NCBI RefSeq assembly: GCF_036227565.1 | Contig: NZ_CP109460.1 | Coordinates: 4,588,001 to 4,652,000 of the forward strand | DNA: 64,000 nucleotides | Source: Streptomyces sp. NBC_01454 | GTDB taxonomy: Bacteria; Actinomycetota; Actinomycetes; Streptomycetales; Streptomycetaceae | Reading direction: 5' to 3' | The notes under the pieces: model-generated | Told to the model about the DNA's origin: nothing | Database searches by the model: none | What the model saw: the letters and a program-made list of their open reading frames with translations, nothing else | Program-made: the position numbers and the translations under genes | Shown here: one piece after another, positions 10,178-18,786 of the stretch | Layout of the letters: the number at the start of each line of letters is the position of its first letter | Numbering within the stretch: the stretch's first letter is position 1

Positions 10178-11896
10178 GTGAATCACACCGCCATGCAGCT
10201 TCTCCTCGCGGGCATCGTCGTCCTCCCCCTCGTCGGCGCGCTCGCCGCCCTGCTCCCGGCGCCGCCCGGCCTGCGGGGCAAGAACCCCGACCAGGCCGTA
10301 CTGCGCCACGGCGTGACCGTCACCGGTGCCGTGCTCGCCGCGGCCATCGTCCTGGCCGTCGGCTTCGACCACGGCCGGCCGGCCCGTATGCAGGCCACCA
10401 CCGACCTCAGCTGGATCCCGGCGCTCGACATCCGTATCCACCTCGGCGTCGACGGCATCTCGCTCCCCCTCGTCGTCCTGACCGCGCTGCTGACCTTCCT
10501 CTGCGCGCTCTACAGCTACTTCCACATGCCAACGGGCCCGTCTCCCAAGGCATTTGTGGCGCTACTGCTCACCCTTGAGGCCGGCACCCTCGCCACCTTC
10601 GCCGTCCTCGACCTGATGCTCTTCTTCCTCGCCTTCGAGATGGTCCTCATCCCGATGTACTTCCTCATCGCCCGCTGGGGCGGTGCGCAAAAGCAGGCGG
10701 CGGCCTGGAAGTTCATCCTCTACACGCTGCTCGGCTCCGTCGTGATGCTGCTCGGCCTCCTTCTCATCGGCGTGAAATCCGGCACCTTCGACATGGTGGC
10801 ACTGGCCACTGACAACGGCCCGAAAGCCCAGCTCAGCCACACGGTTCAGCTGCTCGCGGTGCTCGCGATCGGCATCGGTCTGGCCGTCAAGTCCCCGATG
10901 TGGCCGCTGCACAGCTGGCTGCCCGACGCGCACACCGCCGCCCCCACCGTCGGCTCGGTGCTGCTGGCCGGCGTGCTGCTGAAGATGGGCACCTACGGCT
11001 TCGTACGGATCGCGCTGCCCATCACGCCCGAGGGCATGCACACCTTCGCGCCGTACCTCGCCGCGCTGGCCGCCGTCGGCATCATCTACGGCTCGCTCGC
11101 CTGCCTGGCCCTCGTGCGCAAGGGCGCGGGGGGCGACCTCAAGCGTCTGATCGCCTACAGCTCCGTCGGCCACATGGGCTTCGTCCTGCTCGGCATCGCC
11201 ACCATGACGCCCACCGGCGTGAACGGCGCGCTGTTCGCCAACATCGCGCACGGCCTGATCACCGGCCTGCTCTTCTTCCTGGTCGGCGCGCTCAAGGACC
11301 GCACCGGCAGCACCGACCTCGACACCCTCTCCCGCTCCGCCGGTTTCCGGCCCGCGGGGTCCGGCGCCGCCGCGCTGCTGCCCGCGCCGTCCGGCGCCGC
11401 CCTCTACGCCCGGGCACCCCGCTTCGGCGGACTGCTCGCCTTCGGGGCCGTCGCCTCGTTGGGCATCCCCGGACTGGCCGGTTTCTGGGGCGAGATGCTG
11501 GCGATGTTCGGCGCCTTCCGGCCGGCCGCCGGCCTCAGCCGCCCCGCCTTCCTGACGTTCATGGTCATGGCCGGCCTCGGCACCCTGCTGACCGCCGCCT
11601 ATCTGCTGCTCGTCGTCCGCCGCGTCTGCATGGGCGGCACCTTCGACCTGGCCGGGGCCGCCGTGCTCGGCGCCACGGACCCGGCCGGCAAGAGCGGTGA
11701 CGGCCCGACGGGCAAGAGCGGCTCGGACCCGGACGGCACGCCCGCTCCGGCCCCCGCCCTTCCCGACCTCGCGCGCTACGAATACGCGGCCTGGACCCCC
11801 CTGGCCGCCCTCACCGTCCTCGCCGGACTGTGGCCCGCGGCCCTCCTCGGCCTCACCGACCCGGCCGTCCAGCAGCTCCTCGGAGGCGGTAAGTGA
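10178..11896 (+). CDS. nuoM: NADH-quinone oxidoreductase subunit M (proton-pumping)
   Basis: Antiporter-like membrane subunit, 572 residues. Conserved motifs are FFLAFEMVLIPMYFLIARWGG (helix 5 Glu), SPMWPLHSWLPDAHTAAPT (pumping Lys and His), and HMGFVLLGIATM followed by the NIAHGLITGLLFF region. Two poorly conserved Gly/Ala/Pro-rich insertions are present: one near residue 390 in a loop and one near 510 just before the last helix. The GTG start has the Shine-Dalgarno ggaggg 13 bases upstream, and no overlap with nuoL. Confidence 0.96.
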   Translation: MNHTAMQLLLAGIVVLPLVGALAALLPAPPGLRGKNPDQAVLRHGVTVTGAVLAAAIVLAVGFDHGRPARMQATTDLSWIPALDIRIHLGVDGISLPLVVLTALLTFLCALYSYFHMPTGPSPKAFVALLLTLEAGTLATFAVLDLMLFFLAFEMVLIPMYFLIARWGGAQKQAAAWKFILYTLLGSVVMLLGLLLIGVKSGTFDMVALATDNGPKAQLSHTVQLLAVLAIGIGLAVKSPMWPLHSWLPDAHTAAPTVGSVLLAGVLLKMGTYGFVRIALPITPEGMHTFAPYLAALAAVGIIYGSLACLALVRKGAGGDLKRLIAYSSVGHMGFVLLGIATMTPTGVNGALFANIAHGLITGLLFFLVGALKDRTGSTDLDTLSRSAGFRPAGSGAAALLPAPSGAALYARAPRFGGLLAFGAVASLGIPGLAGFWGEMLAMFGAFRPAAGLSRPAFLTFMVMAGLGTLLTAAYLLLVVRRVCMGGTFDLAGAAVLGATDPAGKSGDGPTGKSGSDPDGTPAPAPALPDLARYEYAAWTPLAALTVLAGLWPAALLGLTDPAVQQLLGGGK

Positions 11897-13440
11897 TGAG
11901 CTCGGTCCCCTCGCTGGTCCAGTCCGTCGACTGGCTCGCCCTCGCGCCGCCCACCCTCACCGCGGCCGTCGCCCTGGTGGTACTGGTCGCCGACCTCTTC
12001 CTCCCCGCGGCCCGTAAGCCGCTGCTGGGCCTGCTCGCGACGGCGGGCCTCGTGCTCGCCGCGCTCTCGCTGCTGCCGCTCCTGGGCGGCGACCGCCGCA
12101 CCTTCTGCCTGTCCGGCCACCCCGCGGTCTGCAGCTATGTGGCCGACCCGTTCACCCTGGTCATCCAGTTCCTGGTGCTCGGCGGGGCGCTGCTGACCGC
12201 GCTGCTGTCCCTCGAGGCCGTCAAGGACGGGGAGCTCCCCGCCGGCGAGTACTGGTTCCTGCTGCTGTCCTCGGCGGCCGGCGCCGCCCTGCTGCCCGCC
12301 TCCAGGGACCTGGCCACCCTCGTCATCGCCCTCGAGGTCGCCTCGCTGCCCGCCTTCGCCCTGGTCGGACTGCGCCGCGGGGACCGGCTCTCCTCCGAGG
12401 CCGCCCTCAAGTTCTTCCTGTCCTCGGTGGCCGCCACCGCCGTGATGCTGCTCGGCGTGAGCTTCCTGTACGCGGCCACCGGCAGCCTGCACCTCTCCCG
12501 GGTGGCGCACGCCCTCACCGCCCTGCCCGACCCGCGGCTGGCCACCCTGGCGAGCGCCGGAGTCGCCCTCACCCTCGTCGGCTTCGCCTTCAAGACCGCC
12601 GCCGCCCCGTTCCACTTCTGGGTGCCGGACACCTACGTCGGCGCGCCGCTCCCCATCGCCGGTTACCTCTCCGTGGTCGGCAAGGCCGTCGGCTTCTCCG
12701 GCCTGATCCTCGTCACGGTCGAGGGCTTCCCCTCGTACGCCGCTGTCTGGGGCCCGGCGCTGGCCGTCCTCGCCGCGCTGACCATGACCGTCGGCAATGT
12801 CGCGGCCCTGCGCCAGGACCCCCGGCGCGCACACAGCGCCGTCCGGCTGCTCGCCTGGTCCTCGGTCGGCCAGGCCGGCTACCTCCTGGTCCCGATCGCG
12901 GCGGCCGGCTACGTCCACGACCCGGCGCACGCCATCGGCTCCACCGTCGCCTACGCCCTGATGTACGCGGCCGTGAACCTCGGTGCCTTCGCCGTCGCCG
13001 CCGTGGTGGCCCGTACCCGCCCCGCCAACCGGATCACCGACTACCGGGGCCTGTACCACCGGCGGCCCCTGGTGGCGCTCGCCCTCGGCTTCTTCCTGCT
13101 GTGCCTGGCCGGCCTGCCGCCGGGCATCATCGGCCTGTTCGCCAAGGTCACGGTCTTCTCCGCGGCCGTCGACGCGGGCCTGGCCTGGCTCGCGGTGGTC
13201 ATGGCGGTCAATGTCGTGATCGCGCTCTACTACTACCTGCAGTGGACCACGGTCCTCTTCCGGGGAGCCGAGGAGAGCGCGCCGGCAGAGGCTTCCGGGG
13301 CGGCGCCCGCGCAGGCCCCGCACCGTGCCGGGATCCCGGCCCCGCTCGCCACCGCCATCGCGCTCGCCGCCGTCCTCGGCATCGCCCTCTCCGGCGCCCC
13401 GCAGCTCGTGCTGCGCTTCGCCTCCGGCGCGCTGCTCTGA
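11893..13440 (+). CDS. nuoN: NADH-quinone oxidoreductase subunit N (proton-pumping)
   Basis: Antiporter-like membrane subunit, 515 residues, last gene of the cluster. Conserved features are the helix-5 glutamate in LVIALEVASLPAFALVG, the pumping lysine segment FKTAAAPFHFWVPDTY, and GLPPGIIGLFAKVTVF near the C-terminus. Two starts are possible: GTG 11893 (overlapping the nuoM stop) or the adjacent ATG 11896 (TGATG junction). The upstream GGAGG fits either. The cluster ends here without an obvious T-rich terminator. Confidence 0.96.
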   Translation: MMSSVPSLVQSVDWLALAPPTLTAAVALVVLVADLFLPAARKPLLGLLATAGLVLAALSLLPLLGGDRRTFCLSGHPAVCSYVADPFTLVIQFLVLGGALLTALLSLEAVKDGELPAGEYWFLLLSSAAGAALLPASRDLATLVIALEVASLPAFALVGLRRGDRLSSEAALKFFLSSVAATAVMLLGVSFLYAATGSLHLSRVAHALTALPDPRLATLASAGVALTLVGFAFKTAAAPFHFWVPDTYVGAPLPIAGYLSVVGKAVGFSGLILVTVEGFPSYAAVWGPALAVLAALTMTVGNVAALRQDPRRAHSAVRLLAWSSVGQAGYLLVPIAAAGYVHDPAHAIGSTVAYALMYAAVNLGAFAVAAVVARTRPANRITDYRGLYHRRPLVALALGFFLLCLAGLPPGIIGLFAKVTVFSAAVDAGLAWLAVVMAVNVVIALYYYLQWTTVLFRGAEESAPAEASGAAPAQAPHRAGIPAPLATAIALAAVLGIALSGAPQLVLRFASGALL

Positions 13441-13602
13441 GCCGCCGGCCGGCCCGCCGCACACCGCGCACCCGGCGCCCCTGACGGCCGCACGGCCGCC
13501 TGCCCACCCGTACGGAGCCATCGGCCCCACGGGGCGCATCCGGGCGCCCTGCCCGGCCCGCCGTGCGCACACCGGGGAACCAGGCTCGTTCATCCCGCGT
13601 TG

Positions 13603-13626
13603 ACCAGTGAGTAAGGATCCACTGGT
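13603..13626. promoter_or_regulatory. Inverted repeat upstream of htpX
   Basis: ACCAGTG (13603-13609) and CACTGGT (13620-13626) form a 7-bp inverted repeat with a 10-nt spacer, about 55 bases before the htpX start. A TTGACC (13600-13605) overlaps the left arm. This could be an operator, but no regulator is identifiable. Confidence 0.35.
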
Positions 13627-13679
13627 GAGTGGAGAACACAGCACAGGGTTCCCCTGCCGCACCGCTTGGAGGGCGTACC

Positions 13680-14543
13680 GTGCACCGCCGGCACAACGGG
13701 CTCAGGACCGCCGTACTCCTCGGGGGGCTCTCCGCCCTCCTCCTCGTCATCGGTGGCTTCTTCGGCCGTACGGGGCTGATCATCGCCGTTCTCGTCGCCC
13801 TGGGCACCAACGCCTATGCGTACTGGAACAGCGACAAACTGGCGCTGCGGGCCATGCGCGCCCGCCCCGTCAGCGAGTTCGAGGCCCCGCAGCTGTACCG
13901 CATGGTCCGCGAGCTCTCCACCACCGCCCGCCAGCCGATGCCGCGCCTGTACATCTCCCCGACCCAGGCGCCCAACGCCTTCGCCACCGGCCGCAACCCC
14001 CGCAACGCCGCGGTCTGCTGCACCGACGGCATCCTCCAGCTCCTCGACGAACGCGAGCTGCGCGGCGTCCTCGGCCATGAGCTCAGCCACGTCTACAACC
14101 GCGACATCCTCATCTCCTCCGTCGCGGGCGCGCTGGCCTCCGTGGTGATGTTCCTCGTCAACTTCGCCTGGCTGATCCCGCTGGGCCGGTCCGACGACGA
14201 CGAGGGCCCCGGCCTCCTCGGCATGCTGCTGATCATGATCCTCGGCCCGGTCGCGGCCTCCCTCATCCAGCTCGCCGTCAGCCGCTCCCGCGAGTACGAG
14301 GCCGACGCCTCGGGCGCCCGGCTCACCGGCGACCCGCTGGCCCTGGCCTCCGCCCTGCGCAAGCTGGAGGCCGGCACCCAGCAGCTGCCGCTGCCGCCCG
14401 AGCCCCGCCTGGAGACCGCCGGCCACATGATGATCGCCAACCCCTTCCGGGCGGGCGAGGGCATGACCCGGCTGTTCTCCACCCACCCCCCGATGCGCGA
14501 GCGCATCGCCCGCCTCGAACAGCAGGCGGGCCCCCACCTCTGA
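13680..14543 (+). CDS. htpX: Membrane zinc metalloprotease HtpX homolog
   Basis: M48 family membrane protease that degrades misfolded membrane proteins. Two N-terminal hydrophobic helices lie at about residues 10-55. The zinc motif HELSH is at residues 133-137, and the third ligand is probably the glutamate in [13 protein letters not shown]. Two further helices lie between these motifs. I prefer GTG 13680, giving 287 residues: GGAGGG sits 6 bases upstream and [11 protein letters not shown] is a typical HtpX beginning. A longer frame opens at 13629 but lacks a better ribosome site. The 239 bases upstream of this start hold the short inverted repeat and nothing else recognisable. Confidence 0.92.
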   Translation: MHRRHNGLRTAVLLGGLSALLLVIGGFFGRTGLIIAVLVALGTNAYAYWNSDKLALRAMRARPVSEFEAPQLYRMVRELSTTARQPMPRLYISPTQAPNAFATGRNPRNAAVCCTDGILQLLDERELRGVLGHELSHVYNRDILISSVAGALASVVMFLVNFAWLIPLGRSDDDEGPGLLGMLLIMILGPVAASLIQLAVSRSREYEADASGARLTGDPLALASALRKLEAGTQQLPLPPEPRLETAGHMMIANPFRAGEGMTRLFSTHPPMRERIARLEQQAGPHL

Positions 14544-14674
14544 GGGCCCGGCCGACGCCGGGAGCGGTGGCCGTCACCACGCAGCCGTCGCATCATGAAT
14601 GCAACGATTCACCCGGCTCAGCGCGTCTAGCACGGCAGACACACTCTCCACCGTGCCTCGGAAGGCTGCTGATC

Positions 14675-15067
14675 ATGAAGCTCATCCTCAACGTCCTCTG
14701 GCTGGTCCTCAGCGGTTTCTGGCTGGCGATCGGCTACGTCGTCGCAGGCATCGTCTGCTGCATCCTGATCATCACCATCCCGTTCGGCATCGCGTCCTTC
14801 CGGATCGCCGGCTACGCCCTGTGGCCCTTCGGCCGGACGACCGTCCAGCGCCATGACGCCGGCGTCGGCTCGGCGATCGGCAATGTCATCTGGATCATCT
14901 TCGCGGGCTGGTGGCTGGCCCTCGGGCACATCGTCACCGGCATCGCCCTGTGCGTGACGATCATCGGCATCCCGTTCGGCATCGCCAACTTCAAGATGAT
15001 CCCGATCTCCCTCATGCCGCTGGGCCGCGACATCGTCTCGACGGAAGAGCCGTTCGCGGCGCGCTGA
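14675..15067 (+). CDS. YccF domain membrane protein
   Basis: Inner-membrane protein of unknown function with two tandem YccF domains of about 50 residues each (130 residues in all). Each repeat has a hydrophobic pair followed by an ITIPFGIASFRI or IIGIPFGIANFKM motif, then a short loop with LWPFGR or LMPLGR. The start is ATG 14675, with CGGAAGG 9 bases upstream; the longer open frame has no supporting ribosome site. It stands alone between htpX and the convergent yajQ. Confidence 0.88.
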   Translation: MKLILNVLWLVLSGFWLAIGYVVAGIVCCILIITIPFGIASFRIAGYALWPFGRTTVQRHDAGVGSAIGNVIWIIFAGWWLALGHIVTGIALCVTIIGIPFGIANFKMIPISLMPLGRDIVSTEEPFAAR

Positions 15068-15143
15068 CCCGCCGCCCGAACACACAGGTGGGGCGGCACG
15101 CCGAAGCGCGCCGCCCCATCCTGTGGCACCCGGAACCGGGCTC

Positions 15144-15632
15144 CTAGCGGTAGTTCACGAACTGGAGGGCGAAGTCCAGGTCCTTGCCCTTCAGCAGCTG
15201 CTGCACCGCCTGCAGGTCGTCCCGGCTCTTCGAGCTGACACGCAGTTCGTCGCCCTGCACCTGCGCCTTGACGCCCTTCGGGCCCTCATCGCGGATGATC
15301 TTGGCGACCTTCTTCGCGTTGTCCTGCGAGATCCCCTCCTCCAGCGAGGCGAAGATCTTGTACTCCTTGCCCGAGGCCTGCGGCTCCCCGGCGTCCAGCG
15401 CCTTCAGCGAGATCCCGCGCTTGACCAGCTTGGACTGGAAGATGTCGAGCACGGCCTTCACCCGCTCCTCGGCGTTGGCCCGCATCTCGATCTTCTCGCC
15501 CGACCACTCGATCGACGCGCCCACGCCCTTGAAGTCGTAGCGCTGCGAGATCTCCTTGGCGGCCTGGTTGAGCGCGTTGTCGACCTCCTGCCGCTCTACC
15601 TTCGAGACGATGTCGAAACTGGAGTCGGCCAT
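15144..15632 (-). CDS. yajQ: YajQ family nucleotide-binding protein
   Basis: 162-residue YajQ/DUF520 family protein. Family members bind nucleotides (cyclic di-GMP binding is reported for some) and were earlier linked to RNA or tRNA binding. The family start [17 protein letters not shown] fixes the N-terminus at 15632; gaggag lies upstream on the coding strand. The [12 protein letters not shown] and [25 protein letters not shown] segments mark its two ferredoxin-like halves. It is convergent with the YccF gene and stands alone. Confidence 0.95.
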   Translation of the reverse strand: MADSSFDIVSKVERQEVDNALNQAAKEISQRYDFKGVGASIEWSGEKIEMRANAEERVKAVLDIFQSKLVKRGISLKALDAGEPQASGKEYKIFASLEEGISQDNAKKVAKIIRDEGPKGVKAQVQGDELRVSSKSRDDLQAVQQLLKGKDLDFALQFVNYR

Positions 15633-15821
15633 GTTGAGTTGGCTCCTCGTACGTAGATCCGTCAGGGGTACGGTCCGACCCGGACCGCCTGCCAAGCCTA
15701 GCCACCCGACCAAGATCCAGCGCTCCCGAATCGAGTGGCGGACCACCCCCGGTCATCGGGTATGGTTTACGACGTTGCCACGGAGCGCCGCCCCGGCGGA
15801 GGTCTCCCGGCAGCAAACCCA

Positions 15822-15903
15822 GGCGGTGTGCCCGAGCGGCCAAAGGGAGCAGACTGTAAATCTGCCGGCTCAGCCTTCCCAGGTTCGAATCCTGGCGCCG
15901 CCA
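15822..15903 (+). tRNA. tRNA-Tyr (GTA)
   Basis: Class II tRNA with a 7-bp acceptor stem (GGCGGTG with CGCCGCC) and anticodon GTA at 15856-15858 in the loop of stem GCAGA/TCTGC. It has a variable arm and the T-arm GGTTCGAATCC. CCA is not encoded. Confidence 0.96.
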
Positions 15904-15911
15904 CAGGGAAT

Positions 15912-15958
15912 ACAAAGGGTCCCTGGTTTGCGTAATGCGCAAGCCAGGGGCCCTTTGT
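15912..15958 (+). terminator. Hairpin after tRNA-Tyr
   Basis: ACAAAGGG(T)CCCTGG... on the left pairs with CCAGGGGCCCTTTGT on the right in a stem of about 20 bp with one bulge and a small loop. It lies 9 bases beyond the tRNA. Confidence 0.75.
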
Positions 15959-16061
15959 GGTGTGCGCCGAACTCATCGACCGGTAACACCCCGCCTCCGC
16001 ACGGCTCCCCGCGCGGCGGAAGCGGGGAGTCGTCCCGGCCGTACCCGGCGAACGCCGCTCC

Positions 16062-16724
16062 TCACCCCCCGGCCACCGCCCGCACCGCGTCCTTCACGGG
16101 CACCTCCCCGCCGATCAGCTCCAGCGTCAGCCCGGCGGTGCCCGGCTCGTCGAGCAGTGCCGCCAGGACGGCGGCCACATCGTCCCGGGACACCTCGTCG
16201 CGGCCGGTCGACTCGGCGAGCCGCACGAGGTCCGTCCCGGGGTCGTCCGTCAGCCGGCCGGGCCGCAGGATCGTCCAGTCCAGTCCGGCGCGGGCTCGTA
16301 CGTCCGCGTCCGCGGCGCCCTTCGCCCGCAGATACGCCGCGAAGCCCGGATCGGTGCCCTCCGGGGGCTCACGGTCCGCGCCCATCGAGGACACGACGAG
16401 GAAGCGCCGTACGCCCGCCGCCTCGGCCGCGTCCGCGAAGAGCGCCGCCGCGCCCCGGTCCACCGTGTCCTTGCGCCCGACGCCGCTGCCCGGGCCCGCG
16501 CCCGCCGCGAAGACGGCCGCGTCGACCCCCTCCATGTGCCGGGCGACATCCTCCACCGACGCCGACTCCAGGTCGCAGACCACCGGTTCGGCTCCGGCGG
16601 CCAGCACGTCGCCGGCCTGTTCCGGCCTGCGGATGATGCCCGCGACCTCGTCCCCGCGCTTGGCGAGCAACCGCTCCAGCCGCAGCGCGATCTGACCATG
16701 TCCACCTGCGATGACAATGCGCAT
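16062..16724 (-). CDS. NAD(P)-binding SDR/NmrA-like protein
   Basis: Atypical short-chain dehydrogenase of the NAD(P)H-binding type, 220 residues. The N-terminus MRIVIAGGHGQIALRLERLL has the GxxGxxA nucleotide-binding loop. Other features are VCDLES (adenine-ring Asp), FAAGAGPGSG, LVVSSMGADREP, and a YxxxK-like YLRAK near residue 130. LDWTILRPGRLTDDPGT is typical of NmrA-like and SAM-binding-free epimerase relatives. The substrate cannot be read from the sequence. It is followed on the same strand, upstream in genomic order, by the amidohydrolase-like gene. Confidence 0.85.
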   Translation of the reverse strand: MRIVIAGGHGQIALRLERLLAKRGDEVAGIIRRPEQAGDVLAAGAEPVVCDLESASVEDVARHMEGVDAAVFAAGAGPGSGVGRKDTVDRGAAALFADAAEAAGVRRFLVVSSMGADREPPEGTDPGFAAYLRAKGAADADVRARAGLDWTILRPGRLTDDPGTDLVRLAESTGRDEVSRDDVAAVLAALLDEPGTAGLTLELIGGEVPVKDAVRAVAGG

Positions 16725-16814
16725 GATCCCGACCGTACGCCGAAGGGCCGCCGCGTGGTGCGGGACCGGCCGGGTGGCCGCCGCCTTCCCGCCCCCGCGG
16801 CGCAGCGCCGCGGC

Positions 16815-18077
16815 TCAGCGCTGCGACTGCCGCGGCAGCTCCAGCGCCACCTCCGCCGCCGAGTCGCAGTACTCCCGCACCGCGCTGGTACGGGCGACCA
16901 CCCGCCCGCGGTGGATCACGATCCGGCTGTACGCCAGCGAGAGCACCCCGGCGATCCGCTCCCCGCGCACCGCCAGCAGCTCCGCCGGGAAGCCCGCCTC
17001 GACCCGCACCTCCGGCAGGCTCAGCGTCGCCCGCGCCGCCGAACTCACCGTCTCGTAGGCCGCCTCGGGCGTGGCCTCCCCCAGGGACGCCAGGAGATAC
17101 GCGGCCTCCAGGGGGTCGCCCCGCCCCACCGGGTTCGCCACGTCCCGCAGCGCCCCGCTGCCCGCCGCCACCCGCACCCCGGCCGCCCGCAGCAGCCGCA
17201 CCGGCGCCGGCCGCGACACCCGCGAGCCGTAGCGTTCCAGGCCCGCGCAGTCGCCCTGTGGCAGACACACGACGGCGACTCCGGCGGCCGCCAACTGCTC
17301 GGCGACCCGCGCCGCCACGCTCCGCGGCATCCGCGCCATGCCCGCACACGGCCCGAGCGCGACGCCCGGCCGCAGCCCGCCGGCCATCGCCGCGAACCGC
17401 GCCAGCCGCGCCGGATCGTCACCGTCGGTGTGCAGATCCACCGGACAGCCGTGCTCGCCCGCCAGTTCCAGGACCGTCTCGACGTACCCGGCGGGGTCGG
17501 GGTCGAGATCGGGGCAGCCGCCGATGACCGAGGCGCCCATCTTCACCGCGTCCCGCAGCATCGCCAGCCCGTCCGCACCGGCCGCCCCGGTCAGCACCCG
17601 CGGCACCGCCACCGCCGCCAGATCGGCCAGCCCGCGCAGCGACCTGCGGGCCTGCAGCACCGCCTCCAGCGAGCGCAGTCCCTGGACGTCGCCGATCCTG
17701 ACGTGGCTGCGCGAGGCGGTGGCGCCGTGCCCCAGTTGCAGCAGCGCGGCCTCGGTCGTCCGCCGCTGGACGTCCTCGGGGGAGCCGGACACGGGGCCGT
17801 CGGAGTCCGCCGTCAGCGCGGTGTCGCAGTGCGCGTGGGGTTCGACGGGGGCGGGGAGCAGGAGGTACCCGGCGAGGTCGACGCGGGCGCCCTGCGGGGC
17901 GAGGCTGCCGGCCGTCCCGACGGCCTCGATGCGACCGCCGCCGAGCCGTACGTCCACCGTCCGGCCGTCGGCGAGCCGGGCACCGCACAGCACCAGCGCA
18001 CCGCTTTCCGGCCTGGCGTACCGGCCGGCGCCGCCGGGCTTTCCCGGCTGGGGCTGCGGCGAACTGCTGTCGGACAT
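16815..18077 (-). CDS. Amidohydrolase (cytosine deaminase-like) fold protein, probable pseudoenzyme
   Basis: Resembles the CodA/cytosine deaminase branch of the amidohydrolase superfamily over its whole length (420 residues): beta-sandwich N-terminus, VEPHAHCDT (CodA VEPHIHLDT), DLHTDGDD (CodA DVHCDEIDD) and NPVGRGDPLEAA near the last metal-ligand loop. The HxH pair and the DLH histidine remain. The catalytic Glu of HxDE is Gly, the SHT metal histidine region reads LGPCAG, and the GHDD aspartate region reads GSGALRD. It therefore probably lacks hydrolase activity, unless chemistry is shifted. Start at 18077: gagGAGcgcg precedes the ATG, and the upstream alternative (18095) lacks a site. Confidence 0.8.
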   Translation of the reverse strand: MSDSSSPQPQPGKPGGAGRYARPESGALVLCGARLADGRTVDVRLGGGRIEAVGTAGSLAPQGARVDLAGYLLLPAPVEPHAHCDTALTADSDGPVSGSPEDVQRRTTEAALLQLGHGATASRSHVRIGDVQGLRSLEAVLQARRSLRGLADLAAVAVPRVLTGAAGADGLAMLRDAVKMGASVIGGCPDLDPDPAGYVETVLELAGEHGCPVDLHTDGDDPARLARFAAMAGGLRPGVALGPCAGMARMPRSVAARVAEQLAAAGVAVVCLPQGDCAGLERYGSRVSRPAPVRLLRAAGVRVAAGSGALRDVANPVGRGDPLEAAYLLASLGEATPEAAYETVSSAARATLSLPEVRVEAGFPAELLAVRGERIAGVLSLAYSRIVIHRGRVVARTSAVREYCDSAAEVALELPRQSQR

Positions 18078-18218
18078 CGCGCTCCTCGAAAGCACCGGCG
18101 TGCAAGATCACGCAGCGTTCTTCCGAGCCTAGGACGCCGCCGGGAGAGCGTTGCGCAGGCGCGAAATAGTCGTACCGGTGTGGTGCCCGGGGCCCTTGGG
18201 GCGCGGCCCGGATACGGA

Positions 18219-18248
18219 TTTCACGTTTGGCGGCGGGCCGTGTAATGT
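18219..18248 (+). promoter_or_regulatory. Candidate promoter of tRNA-Thr/tRNA-Met/rpmG
   Basis: TTTCAC (18219-18224) and TAATGT (18243-18248), separated by 18 bases, end 11 bases before the tRNA-Thr. This fits a housekeeping-sigma promoter. Confidence 0.45.
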
Positions 18249-18259
18249 CTTCATCGCTC

Positions 18260-18332
18260 GCCCCAATAGCTCAGTCGGCAGAGCGTCTCCATGGTAAGGA
18301 GAAGGTCTACGGTTCGATTCCGTATTGGGGCT
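18260..18332 (+). tRNA. tRNA-Thr (GGT)
   Basis: Acceptor GCCCCAA pairs with TTGGGGC. Anticodon stem TCTCC/GGAGA encloses ATGGTAA (anticodon GGT), and the T-arm is GGTTCGATTCC. CCA is not encoded. Confidence 0.96.
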
Positions 18333-18378
18333 CTGATGTGTGAGGTTCCCGTCTTCGGGCGGGGTCCCCTCGCATCAC

Positions 18379-18451
18379 AGCGGTGTAGCTCAGTCGGTAG
18401 AGCAAGCGGCTCATAATCGCTGTGTCACCGGTTCAAGTCCGGTCACCGCTA
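18379..18451 (+). tRNA. tRNA-Met (CAT), elongator type
   Basis: Acceptor AGCGGTG pairs with CACCGCT. The anticodon loop CTCATAA (CAT) is closed by AGCGG/TCGCT, and the T-arm is GGTTCAAGTCC. The first base pair is A-T, unlike the unpaired end of initiator tRNA, so this is the elongator. Confidence 0.93.
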
Positions 18452-18456
18452 CTGAC

Positions 18457-18494
18457 AGTAGCCGATTGTGGGGTCGGTCCTCCGATCGGCTACT
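18457..18494 (+). terminator. Hairpin between tRNA-Met and rpmG
   Basis: AGTAGCCGAT (18457-18466) pairs perfectly with ATCGGCTACT (18485-18494), and CTTTT follows. It is a terminator or processing signal upstream of rpmG. Confidence 0.75.
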
Positions 18495-18537
18495 CTTTTA
18501 TGCGTTCATCCGTCCATTTCCGTCAAGGAGCACTCAC

Positions 18538-18702
18538 GTGGCTGCCACCGACGTCCGCCCGAAGATCACGCTGGCCTGCGTGGAGTGCAAGGAGCGGAAC
18601 TACATCACCAAGAAGAACCGGCGCAACGACCCGGACCGTCTTGAGATGAAGAAGCACTGCCCCCGTTGCAACTCGCACACCGCGCACCGCGAGACGCGAT
18701 AA
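18538..18702 (+). CDS. rpmG: Ribosomal protein bL33 (zinc-binding form)
   Basis: 54-residue bL33 of the large subunit. Two CxxC pairs (C14/C17 and C41/C44) make this the C+ zinc-ribbon type. It starts with GTG, 7 bases after AAGGAG. It lies behind two tRNA genes and before the MaoC dehydratase pair, an order familiar from streptomycetes. Streptomyces genomes usually also carry a cysteine-free paralogue that replaces it when zinc is scarce; none is in this window. Confidence 0.97.
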   Translation: MAATDVRPKITLACVECKERNYITKKNRRNDPDRLEMKKHCPRCNSHTAHRETR

Positions 18703-18715
18703 CACAGGCTCGTTC

Positions 18716-18749
18716 GTGAGGCCGTCCCCATTCGTGGGGGCGGCCTCAC
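18716..18749 (+). terminator. Hairpin after rpmG
   Basis: GTGAGGCCG pairs with CGGCCTCAC, extended by an inner tcccc/ggggg stem. It lies 14 bases past the rpmG stop and 37 before the next gene. Confidence 0.75.
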
Positions 18750-18786
18750 GGCGTTATCACCATGAGTACAGGGAGGTTGCGAGCCC

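Noticed and set aside
15767..15976. Minus-strand 69-codon frame containing GFEPG-like peptide
   Set aside because: It is a translation through the tRNA-Tyr gene, a common false ORF.
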